Shown here piece after piece: positions 29,185 to 38,756 of a DNA stretch of 64,000 nt. Origin of the DNA: Chloroflexota bacterium (lineage in GTDB: Bacteria; Chloroflexota; Limnocylindria; Limnocylindrales; CSP1-4); the NCBI GenBank assembly GCA_947475545.1, contig CANJLL010000009.1, positions 37,176-101,175 of the forward strand, in the 5' to 3' direction. The stretch's first letter is position 1, and each line of letters begins with the position of its first letter. Both the position numbers and the translations under genes were made by a program. The notes under the pieces were generated by a model, which had not been told where the DNA came from, did not search any database, and saw only the letters and a list, made by a program, of their open reading frames with translations.

Positions 29185-31202
29185 GCGCGCTGGAGCCTCG
29201 CACCTTCGCCCGGCCCGACGCCGAGGCGCCATGGCGGCCCGGGCCGGAGCTGCTCAACGACAGCCGCCCCGCGGCCCTGCTGCGTGCCTCCGGGACCGGG
29301 ACACTCGAGGCGCTGCAGGCGCGGGCCGTGGCGGATCCGGCCTGGTTCTGGGGCCTCGCGGTGGACGATTTGGGGCTCTCCTGGTCACGGCCGTGGAACC
29401 GGGTGCTGGACCTGGGCGCCGGCCCCGAGTGGCCGACGTGGTGGCAGGGCGGGGCATTTGATCACGCGGCCGCCGTGCTTCACCGCTGGGCGGGGCGGCC
29501 GGACGACGAGGCAATCTCCTGGGAGGGCGACGACGGGGCGGTGCGCCGGCTGACGGGTGGCGAGCTGGTGGCGGCCGTGGAGGCGGCGGCGGACCGCTTC
29601 GCCGCGCACGGCGTTGGGCCCGGGACGCGGGTGGGGATCTTCCTGCCGATGCTGGTCGAGACCGCGGTCACGATGCTGGCGCTGGGCCGGCTCCAGGCGG
29701 TCTTCACGCCCATCTTCAGTGGGCTGGCGGGGCCGGCGGTGGCGTCGCGGCTGCGCACGTTCCAGGCGACGCACCTGGTCACGGCGGACGGTTTCCTGCG
29801 CCGTGGCAAGCCGGTGCCGATGGCCCAGGTCGCGGCGGAGGCGGTGGCGGACTGTCCCGGGGTTCGGCGCGTGCTGGTCGTGGAGCGACTCGATTCCGGC
29901 GGGTTGCCCGCCGACCTGTCGGACCCCGACCGCGATGCCCGCTGGGGTTCGATGCCCACGGCGCGCCACTCAGCCTCGCTGTCGGCCGTCGCCAGGCCAA
30001 TCGGACCGGTGAATCCCGAGACGCCGTTCATGGTCATCTACACCTCGGGAACCACCGGGGCGCCCAAGGGCACCGTCCATGTCCACGGCGGCTTCCCGAT
30101 CAAGGCGGCGCAGGACCTGGCCCACACCTTCGACCTGCGCTCGGGCGATGCGCTGTGCTGGATCACCGACCTCGGCTGGATGATGGGCCCCTGGGCCATC
30201 AGCGGGACGCTCCTGCTTGGTGCCCGGCTGGTCATCTTCGAGGGGGCGCCCGACTACCCCGACGCCGGGCGGGTCTGGTCGCTGGTCGCCCGCCACCGGA
30301 TCACCCACCTCGGCGTGAGCCCCACGCTGGTTCGCATGCTGCGCGTCGCGGGCGACGCATCGGTGCTCGATCACGATCGGAGCTCCCTGCGCGTGCTGGG
30401 CTCCACCGGCGAGCCGTGGAACCCCGACCCATGGACGTGGCTCTTCCAGGTCGCCGGCGGTGGGCGGCTGCCAATCGTCAACTACACGGGCGGCACCGAG
30501 ATTGCCGGCGGGATCCTGGGCGCTTCGCCGCTGCGGCCCATCCGCCCCACCTCGTTCAACGGCCCCTGCCTGGGGATGGCGGCTGACGTGGCCGGTCCGG
30601 ACGGGGCGACGCTGGTCGACGACGTCGGTGAGCTGGTGCTGCGCGGCCCGTGGCCCGGGATGACCAGCGGCTTCTGGGGCGGCACGCCCGCCGACCGGGA
30701 GCGCTACCTGGACACGTACTGGCGGCGCTTCCCCGGCACGTGGGTCCACGGCGACTGGGCGACACGGGACTCGGACGGATTCTGGTACGTCCACGGGCGC
30801 TCGGACGACACGCTCAAGATCGCCGGCAAGCGGGTGGGCCCGGCGGAGCTGGAGGCTGTCGCGGTGGCGCACCCGGCGGTGATGGAGGCGGCCGCCATCG
30901 GGGTCCCGGACCAGGTCAAGGGCGAGGCGGCCGTGGTCCTGGTGGTGGTCCGCCGCGACGCGCGGGTGGAGGCGGAGACGCTGGCCCGGGAGGTGTCGGA
31001 CGCGGTGGCCAGGAGCCTGGGCAAGCCGCTCCGGCCGGCACGGGTGGTGGTGGTGCCGGAGCTGCCGCGGACGCGCAGCGGCAAGATCATGCGCCGCGTG
31101 GCGCGGGCGGCCTGGCTGGGCCTGGAGCCGGGGGATCTCTCGTCGCTGGAGAACCCGTCCTCGGTGACGGCGATCGGGGCGCTGGGGGTGGCAGGGCGCT
31201 GA
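29181..31202 (+). CDS. Acyl-CoA synthetase (acetyl-CoA synthetase-like AMP-forming ligase)
   Basis: MVIYTSGTTGAPKGTVHVHGGF, YTGGTEIAGGI, HGRSDDTLKIAGKRVGPAELEAV, LPRTRSGKIMRR; overlaps ubiD stop. Confidence 0.92.
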   Translation: MSALEPRTFARPDAEAPWRPGPELLNDSRPAALLRASGTGTLEALQARAVADPAWFWGLAVDDLGLSWSRPWNRVLDLGAGPEWPTWWQGGAFDHAAAVLHRWAGRPDDEAISWEGDDGAVRRLTGGELVAAVEAAADRFAAHGVGPGTRVGIFLPMLVETAVTMLALGRLQAVFTPIFSGLAGPAVASRLRTFQATHLVTADGFLRRGKPVPMAQVAAEAVADCPGVRRVLVVERLDSGGLPADLSDPDRDARWGSMPTARHSASLSAVARPIGPVNPETPFMVIYTSGTTGAPKGTVHVHGGFPIKAAQDLAHTFDLRSGDALCWITDLGWMMGPWAISGTLLLGARLVIFEGAPDYPDAGRVWSLVARHRITHLGVSPTLVRMLRVAGDASVLDHDRSSLRVLGSTGEPWNPDPWTWLFQVAGGGRLPIVNYTGGTEIAGGILGASPLRPIRPTSFNGPCLGMAADVAGPDGATLVDDVGELVLRGPWPGMTSGFWGGTPADRERYLDTYWRRFPGTWVHGDWATRDSDGFWYVHGRSDDTLKIAGKRVGPAELEAVAVAHPAVMEAAAIGVPDQVKGEAAVVLVVVRRDARVEAETLAREVSDAVARSLGKPLRPARVVVVPELPRTRSGKIMRRVARAAWLGLEPGDLSSLENPSSVTAIGALGVAGR

Positions 31203-31354
31203 GGGCGCGGGTTGGCGCACGTGCTGCGCGTCGCACGCCGCACGCGAATGTCATCCCCGCCGCCAGCCGTTTCTCGCTCTTCCCATGGGGTGAGGAGTAC
31301 GGATGATCGGGGCGTCACGCAGACCGGCCGGCTCCGCTGCCACGGCGAGATTTA

Positions 31355-31378
31355 TGCCGACGCACGCTCGCGTCGGCA
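31355..31378. terminator. Stem-loop between convergent genes
   Basis: TGCCGACGC-ACGCTC-GCGTCGGCA. Confidence 0.5.
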
Positions 31379-31488
31379 CATTCCGGAGGCGCGGCGAGTC
31401 CGGTGAGGGGCGGCAACCCGCGTAGTCCTCACCGGGTGTGAACAGCGCGAGTTCGCTGGCTGGAACCTGCGCGTCGCACGCGGCGCTG

Positions 31489-32262
31489 TCACCCGGTCGC
31501 CCGCGAGCCGCCGGGCGCCGTCTCCCGCGCCTCGCGGAGCGACGGCATCTGCTCGTCGAAGAGGCCCGCCGGCAGCGACGCGAGGTAGTCGCACGCGGCC
31601 TGAAGCGAGACAACGTCCGCGTACTTCTGCTGCAGGTCGAACAGGTTGAGCGCATGCGTCGCCTGGCCGCGGTCGAACGTGCACTCCTCCACCACGCCCA
31701 TCCGGTAGTTGTACGCGAAGCCCTCCACGACGGTGGCGCGCACGCAGCCGCTGGTCACGCCGCCAGTGACGATGATGGTGTCGGCCGCGAGGTCGACCAG
31801 GTGCGACGCCAGCAGGGTCCCGAAGAAGACGCTGGGCTTGGGTTTCCGGATGACGAGGTCCCGGGGCTGCGGCGCCACGGCGGGGAGGATGGTGTTGGCA
31901 TAGGCCGCCGCCTCCACCGCGGCGGGGTCCCTGCGCGACACCTTGTCGCCCCATCGGCCGCGCCCCCAGCCGTCGTCGCGGCGCTCGGTCCCGGTGGAGT
32001 AGATCACGGGGATGCCCTGCCGGTGGGCCACGGCCACCAACTCGGCGATCCGGTCCGCCGCGGCCCAGCCCTCCTCGCCGCAGCCGTTCCGCCAGCGCTT
32101 GATCGACTCCAGGATTGGCTCGCGGACGTCGCCGCAGAAGAAGTAGTTGACGTCGATGACCATGACGACGGGCCGGCGGCCGAACCCGGCGGCCCGCCCA
32201 TGGCCGGTCCCGGCGAAGACCTGGCGGTCGCGCTCGGTGAGGAAGGGGTCCCAGACCGCCAC
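31489..32262 (-). CDS. Isochorismatase-like cysteine hydrolase
   Basis: RPVVMVIDVNYFFCG..KPKPSVFFGTLLASHLVDLAADTIIVTGGVTSGCVRATVVEGF. Confidence 0.85.
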   Translation of the reverse strand: MAVWDPFLTERDRQVFAGTGHGRAAGFGRRPVVMVIDVNYFFCGDVREPILESIKRWRNGCGEEGWAAADRIAELVAVAHRQGIPVIYSTGTERRDDGWGRGRWGDKVSRRDPAAVEAAAYANTILPAVAPQPRDLVIRKPKPSVFFGTLLASHLVDLAADTIIVTGGVTSGCVRATVVEGFAYNYRMGVVEECTFDRGQATHALNLFDLQQKYADVVSLQAACDYLASLPAGLFDEQMPSLREARETAPGGSRATG

Positions 32263-32574
32263 GATCAGCCCTCCAATTCGGGTGGTTCCATCCCACACGC
32301 GAACCTGCCCATGGCGGGTCCACCTCGCTGGGCCACCACCTCGACCGGGGCATCCTACGCCGCGCCGTGGTCGGCGGGCCGGGTGACCGCGCCGCGCCGA
32401 ACCGGGACAGAATCTGACTGCCCCGGACCGCACCGTGCGCGCAGCCGTCATTTGGTGCTGATCGGTGGGTTGCAGGGAGGTTGCGGAATCGCCTTGCGAG
32501 GGCCATTCGGCCCCCCTATCCTGCGCCTCATGTCCCGTCTCGGGGCGCAGGGAGTGATCGGGGTGACTGTCGTG

Positions 32575-33669
32575 ATGCGTTCTCGACTCATCGGGCTGCT
32601 CGTTGGTACCACCATGCTGGTGACCGCCTGCTCAGGGGCGGCGACACCGGCGCCCACGGCGGCGCCAACCAAGGCGCCGGTCGCCAGCCAGGCGGCCGCC
32701 GCCAGCCCCACGGCGAAGCCCAAGGCCGCAGACCTGGCCATCCCCAAGCCGTCGGGTGACCTGACCATCAAGATCGGCCTGCCCTCGGTGCTCGCCTTCG
32801 CGACGCTGCCCATCGCCATGACGGTGGACCGCATCAACAGCCAGGGCTGGAAGGCCAGCTACGTCGAGTTCACCAGCACGTCGCTCAACACCCAGGCGCT
32901 CGTCCAGGGTGACGTCCAGTTTGCCCAGGCCCAGGTCCTCGACGCGGCACGCGCCCTCCAGGCGAGCACGGCCGGGAGCGTGGGCTGGCTGGGCGAGAAC
33001 AACGGCGGCGAGTTCGTGATGATCGCCAAGGCCTCCCTGGCCGACTGCAAGAGCCTCGATGGCAAGCGGATCGGCTACCAGGGCGCGGCGGCTCCCGTCA
33101 CCGTGGTGACCAAGAACTGGCTCAAGGCCTGCGGCGCCACGGGCCAGGACGTCATCATCTCCGGCGGCGACAACCGCACCATCGCCATGGAGAAGGACCA
33201 GCTCGACGCGACCATCGCCCAGATGGCGGACTGGCTGCTCCTGGACGCCCGCGCTCCGGGCAAGTTCAAGCTCCTGGACACCGGCACCACGTACGACATC
33301 ACCGGGGCGCACTACTGGGTCAACAACGCCTGGGCGACCAAGAACCCCGACCTGGCCGTGGCGTTCTTCGCGGAGATCCTCAAGACCTTCGCGATGATCC
33401 AGGAGGACCACACGATCGTGCAGCCCGCGATCATCAAGTTCATCCCGGTCTTCACGACCAACAATCCCACGGTCAGCCTGGTCAACACGTACATCACCTC
33501 GGCCGCTATCAAGGCATGGCCGGCCAACGGCGGTGACACCACCAAGGTGGCCAACGCCCTGACGTTCTTCACGGGGACTGGCGACCTGAAGGCGGGCCTC
33601 GCGGCCGACACCCTCACCAACACCACCGTCCGCACCAAGGCGCTCCAACTCGTCGGCCAGGCGAAGTAA
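32575..33669 (+). CDS. ABC transporter substrate-binding lipoprotein (NitT/TauT/SsuA-like)
   Basis: MRSRLIGLLVGTTMLVTACSGAATPAP lipobox; SBP-like body; followed by permease/ATPase genes. Confidence 0.85.
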   Translation: MRSRLIGLLVGTTMLVTACSGAATPAPTAAPTKAPVASQAAAASPTAKPKAADLAIPKPSGDLTIKIGLPSVLAFATLPIAMTVDRINSQGWKASYVEFTSTSLNTQALVQGDVQFAQAQVLDAARALQASTAGSVGWLGENNGGEFVMIAKASLADCKSLDGKRIGYQGAAAPVTVVTKNWLKACGATGQDVIISGGDNRTIAMEKDQLDATIAQMADWLLLDARAPGKFKLLDTGTTYDITGAHYWVNNAWATKNPDLAVAFFAEILKTFAMIQEDHTIVQPAIIKFIPVFTTNNPTVSLVNTYITSAAIKAWPANGGDTTKVANALTFFTGTGDLKAGLAADTLTNTTVRTKALQLVGQAK

Positions 33670-33685
33670 GCCCGGCCGCACCCCA

Positions 33686-34510
33686 TTGGCACAGGCTGCG
33701 AGCCGGCCGCCGCTGCAAGCGGCGGCCGGCTCCGCTTCCCGCCTCGTCGCCGCCCGCGACCATGATCGCCGGCGGGCACGCCTCCTCCGGCTGGCCGTGC
33801 TCGTCGCGTTCCTGACGTTCTGGGAGGTGGCCGCACGGCTCGCCCACAACATCGGGATCGCCACGTTCAGCGACACCATGGTGGCGGCGTGGGACCTCAT
33901 GTTCGGCAACGGCCGGATCTGGGAGGCGATGCTCAACAGCAACGCCGCCCTGGTCCTGGGCTTCGCCATCTCCGCGGTCACGGCCGTCCCGCTGGGGCTG
34001 GCCGCCGGCCGCAGCCGCATCCTGGACCGCGCCCTCAGCCCGTATACCGCCATCCTGCTGGCCATCCCGGTGGCGCCGCTGGTCCCCATTGCGATCACGG
34101 CCTTTGGCCTCTCATTGGCCGCGCGGGTCAGCATCGTGATCCTCTTCGCCGTCATCTTCATCTACGTCAACACGCGGGCCGGGGTCCGGAGCGTTGACCG
34201 GCGCCTGGTGGAGATGGCGCACGCCTTCGGCGCCAGCGAGCGGACCATCTGGACCAAGGTGGTCATCCCGTCGGCGGTGCCAGCGATGTTCGCCGGGCTG
34301 CGGATCGGCCTGGGCCGGGCCCTGACCGGGATGGTCGCGGTGGAGCTCCTCCTGGTCGCCACCGGCGTCGGCAAGCTGCTCCTGGAGTACCGCGACCGGC
34401 TGCAGCCCGCGTACGTCTTCGCGACCGTCCTCTTCGTCATCGCCGAGGCGCTGCTGCTCCTCGAGCTGGCCAGGTTCATCGAGCGGAAGGTGGCCCCCTG
34501 GAATGACTGA
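33686..34510 (+). CDS. ABC transporter permease (SsuC/TauC-like), copy 1
   Basis: RLVEMAHAFGASERTIWTKVVIPSAVPAMFAGLRIGLGRALTGMVAVELL EAA loop. Confidence 0.9.
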   Translation: MAQAASRPPLQAAAGSASRLVAARDHDRRRARLLRLAVLVAFLTFWEVAARLAHNIGIATFSDTMVAAWDLMFGNGRIWEAMLNSNAALVLGFAISAVTAVPLGLAAGRSRILDRALSPYTAILLAIPVAPLVPIAITAFGLSLAARVSIVILFAVIFIYVNTRAGVRSVDRRLVEMAHAFGASERTIWTKVVIPSAVPAMFAGLRIGLGRALTGMVAVELLLVATGVGKLLLEYRDRLQPAYVFATVLFVIAEALLLLELARFIERKVAPWND

Positions 34511-35363
34511 TGTGACCGCCGCCTCGACGGAGACCCAGCCACCGGCCCCTTGGCCGGACGACGCCTCCCTGGCGGCCGCGTCCCACGGCGGCCCGATGAT
34601 CGAGCTCCGCGGCGTCTCCAAGGAGTTCCTGGGCGACCGCTCATCGACCACCACCACGCACGCCCTCGACAACATCAGCCTCACGGTGAACGAGCACGAG
34701 TTCATCACCGTCATCGGGCCCAGCGGCTGCGGCAAGACCACGCTGCTCCGGATCGTGGCCGGCCTGATCCCGTACGACTCGGGCCAGGTCCTGGTCAAGG
34801 GCAAGCCCGTCACGGGGCCGGGCCCGGATCGCGCCGTCGTGTTCCAGAGCTTCGCCCTCCTCCCCTGGGCGACGGTGCTGGAGAACGTCGCGTTCGGACT
34901 GGAGACGCGCGGCATCCCCAGGGCGGAGCGCGAGGAGCAGGCCCGGGTCCTGATCAAGACCGTGGGCCTGGCGGGCTTCGAATCCCGGCTCCCGCGTCAC
35001 CTGTCCGGCGGGATGCAGCAGCGCGTCGGGCTCGCGCGCGCCCTGGCGGTCAACCCCGACATCCTCCTGATGGACGAGCCGTTCGGCGCCATCGACGAGC
35101 AGACCCGCCGGATCATGCAGGAGGAGCTGCTCCGGATCTGGGGCTACCGGCGCAAGACCGTGCTCTTCGTGACCCACTCCATGGAGGAGGCGGTCCTCCT
35201 CGCCGACCGCGTGATCCTCATGTCGCCTCGCCCGGGTCGCGTCCACGAGATCATCGACGTGCCGCTGCCGCGCCCGCGTGGCCGTGAGACGGAGCGGACG
35301 CGCGAGTTCACGGACATCAAGGAGCTGCTCTGGGACAAGCTCCGCGTGATGCAGACCGTCTGA
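34503..35363 (+). CDS. ABC transporter ATP-binding protein (SsuB/TauB-like)
   Basis: GPSGCGKTTLLRIVAGL, LSGGMQQRVGLARALAVNPDILLMDEPFGAIDEQTR. Confidence 0.93.
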   Translation: MTDVTAASTETQPPAPWPDDASLAAASHGGPMIELRGVSKEFLGDRSSTTTTHALDNISLTVNEHEFITVIGPSGCGKTTLLRIVAGLIPYDSGQVLVKGKPVTGPGPDRAVVFQSFALLPWATVLENVAFGLETRGIPRAEREEQARVLIKTVGLAGFESRLPRHLSGGMQQRVGLARALAVNPDILLMDEPFGAIDEQTRRIMQEELLRIWGYRRKTVLFVTHSMEEAVLLADRVILMSPRPGRVHEIIDVPLPRPRGRETERTREFTDIKELLWDKLRVMQTV

Positions 35364-36184
35364 TGGCCGCAGCCGCGCCGCAGCCCACCGCCTCCGCGGC
35401 ACCGTTCGACCCGGCGCCGGCGCCCCGGCGGCCGCGCCGCAGCCTGGCGCGTCGCCTGCCCGTCGAGGGCCTCTCGCTCCTCGCCGGGAGCCTCCTCTGG
35501 GAGATCGCGGGCCGGACCATGGACCTGCCGTGGCTCCCGCCACTGAGCATGATCCTGGCCGACCTCGTGACGCTGCTGGGCCAGGAGAGCGTTCGGGCCA
35601 ACATTCTGGCCAGCCTGCAGGCCCTCGTGATCGGGTTCGCGATCTCGCTGGTCTTCGGCCTCGTGGTGGGCGCCCTGATGGGGCGGTTCCTGAGCGTGGA
35701 GGCCGCGCTCGACATCTACGTCAACGCGCTCCTGGTGGCACCCACGATCATCCTCATCCCGGTCTTCTTCGCCATCTTCGGGCTGGGGGACGGGACGCGC
35801 CTGTCGGTCGTCGTGGTGTACGCCGTCTTCGTGATCATCATCAACACCATGACGGCCATCAAGACGGTTGACCCGGCGATGGTCGAAATGGCCCGCGCAT
35901 TCGGCGCCAGCGAGGCGTTCATCATCCGCAAGGTGATGATCCCGGCGTCGATGCCGCTCGTGATGGCCGGGGTCCGGCTGGGGCTGGGCCGCGCGGTCAA
36001 GGGCATGATCACCGGCGAGATGCTGGTGACGTTCGTCGGCCTGGGGGCGCTGGCCGCCAGGTTCGGCAGCCAGTTCGACATGTCAAAGGTGTTCGCGGTG
36101 AGCCTCATCGTCCTGATCCTGGCCGCCGTCACCAACTGGGTCGCGCAGCTGGTGGATGACCGCCTCACGCGCTGGGCCGACTGA
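35363..36184 (+). CDS. ABC transporter permease (SsuC/TauC-like), copy 2
   Basis: AMVEMARAFGASEAFIIRKVMIPASMPLVMAGVRLGLGRAVKGMITGEML. Confidence 0.9.
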   Translation: MAAAAPQPTASAAPFDPAPAPRRPRRSLARRLPVEGLSLLAGSLLWEIAGRTMDLPWLPPLSMILADLVTLLGQESVRANILASLQALVIGFAISLVFGLVVGALMGRFLSVEAALDIYVNALLVAPTIILIPVFFAIFGLGDGTRLSVVVVYAVFVIIINTMTAIKTVDPAMVEMARAFGASEAFIIRKVMIPASMPLVMAGVRLGLGRAVKGMITGEMLVTFVGLGALAARFGSQFDMSKVFAVSLIVLILAAVTNWVAQLVDDRLTRWAD

Positions 36185-36207
36185 CCGGCCGGAAGGAGAG
36201 ACGCACG

Positions 36208-37191
36208 ATGGGCCTCTCGCTCACCCTGGGCTGCGGCGCCTACGACCGGACCATCCCGCTGGCGGACGGCACGGTGGTCCCGGACGGGATCGACCTCCGG
36301 ATGACCACGCTGACGCCCGGCGACCTCTTCCGGCGGCAGGCCCGCGACGCCGAGTTTGACGTCGCCGAGTTCTCGCTCAGCACCTACGCGATGCTCCATG
36401 GCCGGGGCGACACCCGGTTCGTGGGGATCCCGGTCTTCCCGTCGCGGATGTTCCGCCACCGGAGCATCTTCGTGAACACGAAGGCGGGGATCGCGCGGCC
36501 GGAGGACCTGCGCGGCCGGCGCGTGGGCGCGGCCGAGTTCCAGCAGACCGCCGGGGTCTGGATCCGCGGCATCCTGGAGCGCGAGCACGGCGTTCCCCAG
36601 GCGGACGTGGACTGGGTCTTCGGGGCGTACAACGCGCCCGGCCCGTACCACGAGCGCTCGCCGGTGGCGCTGCCGGCGAACCTGCGAACCACCGTGATCC
36701 CCGAGACCACCTGCCTCAACGACCTGCTGGATGCCGGCGAGATCGACGCGGTGATCGCGGCCCAGGCGCCGGCGGCGCTGAAACGCCCGGGGAGCAACGT
36801 GGCGCGGCTGTTCCCGGACTTCGTGTCGGCCGAGCAGGCCTACTTCGGGCGGACGGGGATCTTCCCGATCATGCACACGGTGGTGATCCGGCGATCCATC
36901 TACGAGGCGGAGCCGTGGGTGGCGCGGGCCATGGTGGACGCGTTCGTCGAGGCGAAGCGGGTGGGCGCCGCCCGCCTGGCCGCGGATGGCACGCCGTACG
37001 CCGGGCTGCCATGGCTGACGGCGCACCTGGAGGAGCTGGCCCGGGTGATGGGCCCGGACCCGTACCCGTACGGGTTCCTGGCCAACCACGCCACGGTGAC
37101 GGCGTTCCTGGAGATGCACCACGCCCAGGGGCTGGCGCCGCGCCTGCTCACCGCCGAGGAGCTCTTCGTGCCGGAGACGCACGCCTCATGA
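36208..37191 (+). CDS. 4,5-dihydroxyphthalate decarboxylase-like / periplasmic-binding-fold protein
   Basis: LTLGCGAYDRTIPLADGTVVPDGIDLRMTTL..FDVAEFSLSTYAML..IPVFPSRMFRHRSIFVN. Confidence 0.75.
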   Translation: MGLSLTLGCGAYDRTIPLADGTVVPDGIDLRMTTLTPGDLFRRQARDAEFDVAEFSLSTYAMLHGRGDTRFVGIPVFPSRMFRHRSIFVNTKAGIARPEDLRGRRVGAAEFQQTAGVWIRGILEREHGVPQADVDWVFGAYNAPGPYHERSPVALPANLRTTVIPETTCLNDLLDAGEIDAVIAAQAPAALKRPGSNVARLFPDFVSAEQAYFGRTGIFPIMHTVVIRRSIYEAEPWVARAMVDAFVEAKRVGAARLAADGTPYAGLPWLTAHLEELARVMGPDPYPYGFLANHATVTAFLEMHHAQGLAPRLLTAEELFVPETHAS

Positions 37192-37230
37192 TGCGCCCCG
37201 AGCCCCTCGACTAGCCCGGAGACCCAGCCA

Positions 37231-38688
37231 ATGCCGTTCAACGACCTGCGCGAGTACATCGACCACCTGGAGGCCAACGGCGAGCTGATGCGGGTGACCG
37301 CCGAGGTGGACTGGAACCTGGAGTTGGGCGCCATCACGCGCCGCTCCATGGACCTGCGCGGTCCTGCGCTCCTGTTCGAGAACATCAAGGACTACCCGGG
37401 GGCGCGGATCTTCGCCAACAGCCTCTCGCGCAACAAGGACCTGCCCTTCAGCCGGATGGCGATGGCGCTGGAGATGGACCCGGCCAGCAGCATGCTGGAC
37501 CTGATCCGGGAGTTCGCCCGGCGCATCCCCAACCTGGTCAAGCCGCGGCTGGTGGAGACGGCGCCGTGCAAGGAGAACATCGTCACCGGCGACGACGTGG
37601 ACCTCTGGAACCTGCCCACGCCGTATCTCCACGGGATGGACGGCGGGCGGTTCGTCGGGACGTGGCACGTGGACGTGACCAGGAACCCGCAGACGGGCCA
37701 CGTCAACTACGGCACCTACCGCCACGTGATCCACGACAAGAACACGCTGGGCTTCTACGCGATGCCCGCGCAGCACGGCCCGGCGCTCTACTACGAGTAC
37801 GAGAAGCGCGGCGAGCCCATGCCCATCGCCCTCTGCTTCGGGACGGACCCGGTGGTCACCATCGTTGGCGGGACATCCGTTGGGCCCAACATCTCCGAGG
37901 TGGAGCTGGCCGGCGGGCTGCGGGGGGCGCCCGTGGACCTGGTCAAGTGCGAGACCGTGCCGCTGGAGGTGCCCGCCTCCTCGGAGATCGTGATCGAAGG
38001 CTGGGCGCTCCCCAACGAGCGCCGGGTGGAGGGGCCCTTCGGCGAGTTCACGGGCTACGCCGCGCCTGACGAACTGCCCCGACCCGTCATCCGCGTCACC
38101 GCGATCACCTACCGCAACAACCCCATCCTGACGATGTCCAACATCGGCAAGCCCTGGAACGAGGACAACGTCCTGGTCTCCGTGGCCGCCTCCGCTGTGC
38201 TGACCGAGGAGCTCCGGCGGCGCGGGATCAAGTTCAAGGACCTGTACGTGGCACCGCCGTCGCAGGCGGTGATCGTCTCGTGCGACCCGCCGATGCACGG
38301 CTACCAGCACACGCTGGCGTCCGCGATCTGGTCGTGCAAGTACGGGCTGATGCGGCCGTACATCTTCATCGTGGGCGAGGACGTGGACGTCACCGACGCC
38401 GAGGACGTCTACTGGTGCCTGACCACTCGCCTGGACCCGGCCCGCGGGATCCACGTCCAGGAGGACACGGTCATGTCCGGCTTCTGGCCGTGGGTGGACC
38501 CGGAGGACCGCAAGATCCGGAAGGGCTCCAAGGTCTACTTCGACGCCACCTTCCCGGCCGAATGGGGGCCCGACTACCGCCCCCAGATCGTGGACTTCAC
38601 GCGCGCCTGGCCCCAGGAGACGCAGGACCTGGTCATGGAGCGCTGGCGCGAGTACGGCTTCACGGACGACCCACGGCTGAAGGGGTAG
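37231..38688 (+). CDS. UbiD-family (prFMN-dependent) decarboxylase, copy 2
   Basis: GPALLFENIKDYPGARIFANSLSRNKD, RRVEGPFGEFTGYAAPDELPRPVIRVTAITYRNNPILTMSNIG. Confidence 0.9.
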   Translation: MPFNDLREYIDHLEANGELMRVTAEVDWNLELGAITRRSMDLRGPALLFENIKDYPGARIFANSLSRNKDLPFSRMAMALEMDPASSMLDLIREFARRIPNLVKPRLVETAPCKENIVTGDDVDLWNLPTPYLHGMDGGRFVGTWHVDVTRNPQTGHVNYGTYRHVIHDKNTLGFYAMPAQHGPALYYEYEKRGEPMPIALCFGTDPVVTIVGGTSVGPNISEVELAGGLRGAPVDLVKCETVPLEVPASSEIVIEGWALPNERRVEGPFGEFTGYAAPDELPRPVIRVTAITYRNNPILTMSNIGKPWNEDNVLVSVAASAVLTEELRRRGIKFKDLYVAPPSQAVIVSCDPPMHGYQHTLASAIWSCKYGLMRPYIFIVGEDVDVTDAEDVYWCLTTRLDPARGIHVQEDTVMSGFWPWVDPEDRKIRKGSKVYFDATFPAEWGPDYRPQIVDFTRAWPQETQDLVMERWREYGFTDDPRLKG

Positions 38689-38756
38689 GCCAGGCAGGGG
38701 TAGCGCGGCGCCGGGCGCGACCCCTTGGGCCCGCGCGGGGTGCGTATCCTGTCGGC

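Noticed and set aside
26755-29232. 825-aa minus-strand ORF
   Set aside because: Only the last 293 residues (LLM enzyme) are real; the upstream part is antisense to the UbiD gene.
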